Shown here: positions 13,043-14,343 of the stretch, in pieces
How the letters are laid out: the number at the start of each line of letters is the position of its first letter
Position numbering within the stretch: the stretch's first letter is position 1
Notes under the pieces: generated by a model
What the model was told of the DNA's origin: nothing
Database searches by the model: none
The model's input: the letters and a program-made list of their open reading frames with translations, nothing else
Position numbers and translations under genes: made by a program
From: Pseudomonadota bacterium
Lineage (GTDB): Bacteria; Myxococcota; Polyangia; GCA-2747355; JACKDQ01
NCBI GenBank assembly: GCA_030591195.1
Contig: JAUVBO010000008.1
Coordinates: 1 to 14,343, forward strand
Direction of reading: 5' to 3'
Length of the DNA: 14,343 nt

Positions 13043-14329
13043 GTGCGCTCCACCGAGAGAATAACTGCCGTGGCCAACGCGGGGCCCAGCATCATCGTCA
13101 AGATGATCGCCAGCAGCGCGGTCCTGCTCGCGCTGGTCATCGGCCTGTTCGGCGCGTTGACCAAGTACCAGGGGACGCGGCGCCTGGACGCCTCCGCCGA
13201 GCGCCTGGGGCGGATGCGCGAGCAGGTGCAGCGCGCGGTCGCTGCCCTCGAGCAGTGCGGTGACAAGGATCGCTGCACCAAGCTCAAGGCGCTGGACACC
13301 GAGCTCACGAACGAGCTGGCGTTCAAGAAGCGCGAGCTGGATGTCAGCCTGCGCAACGTGGTCGTGCTCGGCTTGCTCGCCGTGATCCTCGGCGTCTTGT
13401 TGAACGTCGTCCAGAGCATCAAGATCACCCAGCCGATCAAGGACCTCTCCGAGAAGGCGACCCAGATCGCTGACGGCGACCTCGACGCGCGGGTGCGGGT
13501 AAATTCACGGGACGAGATCGGTCAGCTGGGGACCCGATTCAACCACATGGCCGACCAGGTCGTTTCGTTGATGCAGCAGGCGAAGTACCGGGTCGTCGTC
13601 GAGAAGGAGCTCGAGGTCGTCAGCGCCGTCCAGTCCTCCCTGGTGCCCGAGAGCGCCGAGGTGAACCTGGACAGCGTCAGCCTCGCCGCCCTGTTCCAGC
13701 CGGCAGCCCAGTGCGGCGGCGACTGGTGGGACTACTACCGGCTCGACGAAGACCGCCTGCTGGTGATCATCGGGGATGTCACCGGTCACGGTGCGGCGTC
13801 GGCGATGATCACCGCAGCGGCCAAGGGCGCCGCCACCGCCACCAGGGAGCTCAACGGCGCGGCGCTCGAGCTGCCAGCGCTGCTGAGGGCGATGAACGCG
13901 ACGATCCACGCCGTGGGTAAGGGTCGCTTCCTCATGACCTGCTTCGCGTCGATCTACGACGCCAAGACGCGCACGCTCGAGTATGCCAACGCGGGTCACG
14001 TCTTCCCGTACCTGCACCAGGACGGCAAGCTGCGCCCCCTGGTGGCCCGAGGCAATCGCCTCGGTGAGGAGCGGCGGAGCGACTTCGAGGTGGCCACGGC
14101 CTCGATCGAGCCTAACGCCACGATCGTCTGGTACACCGACGGCATCGTCGAGAGTGAGGACAGCGACGGAGAGAAATACGGCGATCGGCGCTTCCGCAAG
14201 CGCATCGAGATGTACGCCGAGCTGTCCGCGACGCACGCCCGCAACGCGCTGATGGCCCGCGCCTTCGAGTTCTTCGGCCGCGTGGCGCCGAAGGACGACA
14301 TCACGATGGTCATCGGCAGGTTCAGCTGA
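13043..14329 (+). CDS. Membrane-bound HAMP-domain SpoIIE/PP2C-type serine phosphatase (RsbU-like)
   Basis: Inner-membrane signalling phosphatase, 428 residues from GTG 13043 (432 from the alternative GTG 13031). Numbering from 13043: basic N-terminus, TM1 ~17-39, a small periplasmic helical segment ~40-104 with a cysteine pair (Cys72, Cys78 in CGDKDRC), TM2 ~105-124, and HAMP linker ~126-179 containing DEIGQLGTRFN. A short coiled-coil-like connector (~180-200) leads to a PP2C/SpoIIE domain to the C-terminus. Metal-binding signatures are GGDWWDYY (Asp227), GDVTGHG (Asp245), YTDGIVE (Asp366) and KDDITM (Asp419). Such proteins dephosphorylate anti-sigma-factor antagonists (SpoIIAA/RsbV type) in response to membrane or periplasmic cues. 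No antagonist, anti-sigma or sigma gene is in the window. It is the last gene of the plus-strand operon that can be seen; the 14 bases after its stop hold nothing recognisable. Confidence 0.93.
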   Translation: MRSTERITAVANAGPSIIVKMIASSAVLLALVIGLFGALTKYQGTRRLDASAERLGRMREQVQRAVAALEQCGDKDRCTKLKALDTELTNELAFKKRELDVSLRNVVVLGLLAVILGVLLNVVQSIKITQPIKDLSEKATQIADGDLDARVRVNSRDEIGQLGTRFNHMADQVVSLMQQAKYRVVVEKELEVVSAVQSSLVPESAEVNLDSVSLAALFQPAAQCGGDWWDYYRLDEDRLLVIIGDVTGHGAASAMITAAAKGAATATRELNGAALELPALLRAMNATIHAVGKGRFLMTCFASIYDAKTRTLEYANAGHVFPYLHQDGKLRPLVARGNRLGEERRSDFEVATASIEPNATIVWYTDGIVESEDSDGEKYGDRRFRKRIEMYAELSATHARNALMARAFEFFGRVAPKDDITMVIGRFS

Positions 14330-14343
14330 CCTGAAGCACCCCT

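Noticed and set aside
1..14343. Possible tRNA, rRNA, CRISPR, IS element or intrinsic terminator
   Set aside because: No cloverleaf, rRNA-like stretch, spaced identical repeats, transposase frame or GC stem followed by a T-run was found on either strand by reading.

Overview
The window is GC-rich, densely coding bacterial DNA with strong G/C preference at third codon positions. Because of that bias, long spurious open frames run antisense to most real genes. The gene content looks most like a Myxococcota or other deltaproteobacterial-type Gram-negative chromosome: LolCDE/MacB-like permeases, a giant acyl-CoA dehydratase activase fusion, a DHCR24-like flavoprotein, a HAMP-SpoIIE phosphatase and a DNase I-like lipoprotein. 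This lineage call is an inference from gene families, not from a marker gene. I see no rRNA, tRNA, IS element, integrase or CRISPR array.

Left half (1 to about 6000, minus strand). Five co-directional, tightly packed genes read right to left: an NhaC-family Na+/H+ antiporter (6000-4498), two paralogous FtsX/LolC-E-type permeases (4501-3287 and 3277-2024), their ABC ATPase (1994-1290), and a DUF3336 plus patatin lipase of the SDP1/Tgl type (1258 to beyond base 1). The junctions are a 4-nt TTGA overlap, then gaps of 9, 29 and 31 nt, so this is very probably one operon. Its combined job is unknown. The contents suggest envelope lipid or lipoprotein handling coupled to ion homeostasis.

Middle (about 6001-7299). 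A 204-nt divergent intergenic region with a 13-bp direct repeat separates the minus-strand operon from a plus-strand gene for a small exported protein (6205-7164). That protein closely resembles animal DNase I, including its catalytic residues and its conserved disulfide cysteines. A 135-nt gap with a degenerate tandem repeat of about 36 bp follows.

Right half (7300-14329, plus strand). A second operon holds three genes. The first encodes a 1442-residue ATP-dependent activase/dehydratase-like iron-sulfur protein (7300-11628). Next, 32 nt downstream, is an FAD oxidoreductase homologous to eukaryotic delta24-sterol reductase (11661-13034). The last encodes a membrane HAMP-PP2C (SpoIIE) phosphatase whose ribosome binding site overlaps the flavoprotein stop codon (start 13043, or 13031). 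The layout suggests a low-potential redox enzyme pair with a signalling output. No experiment is known to me for such a trio, and this is the best candidate here for an undescribed system.

A cross-cutting oddity is that three of the nine proteins (triacylglycerol-lipase-like patatin, DNase I, DHCR24) have their best-known relatives in eukaryotes.
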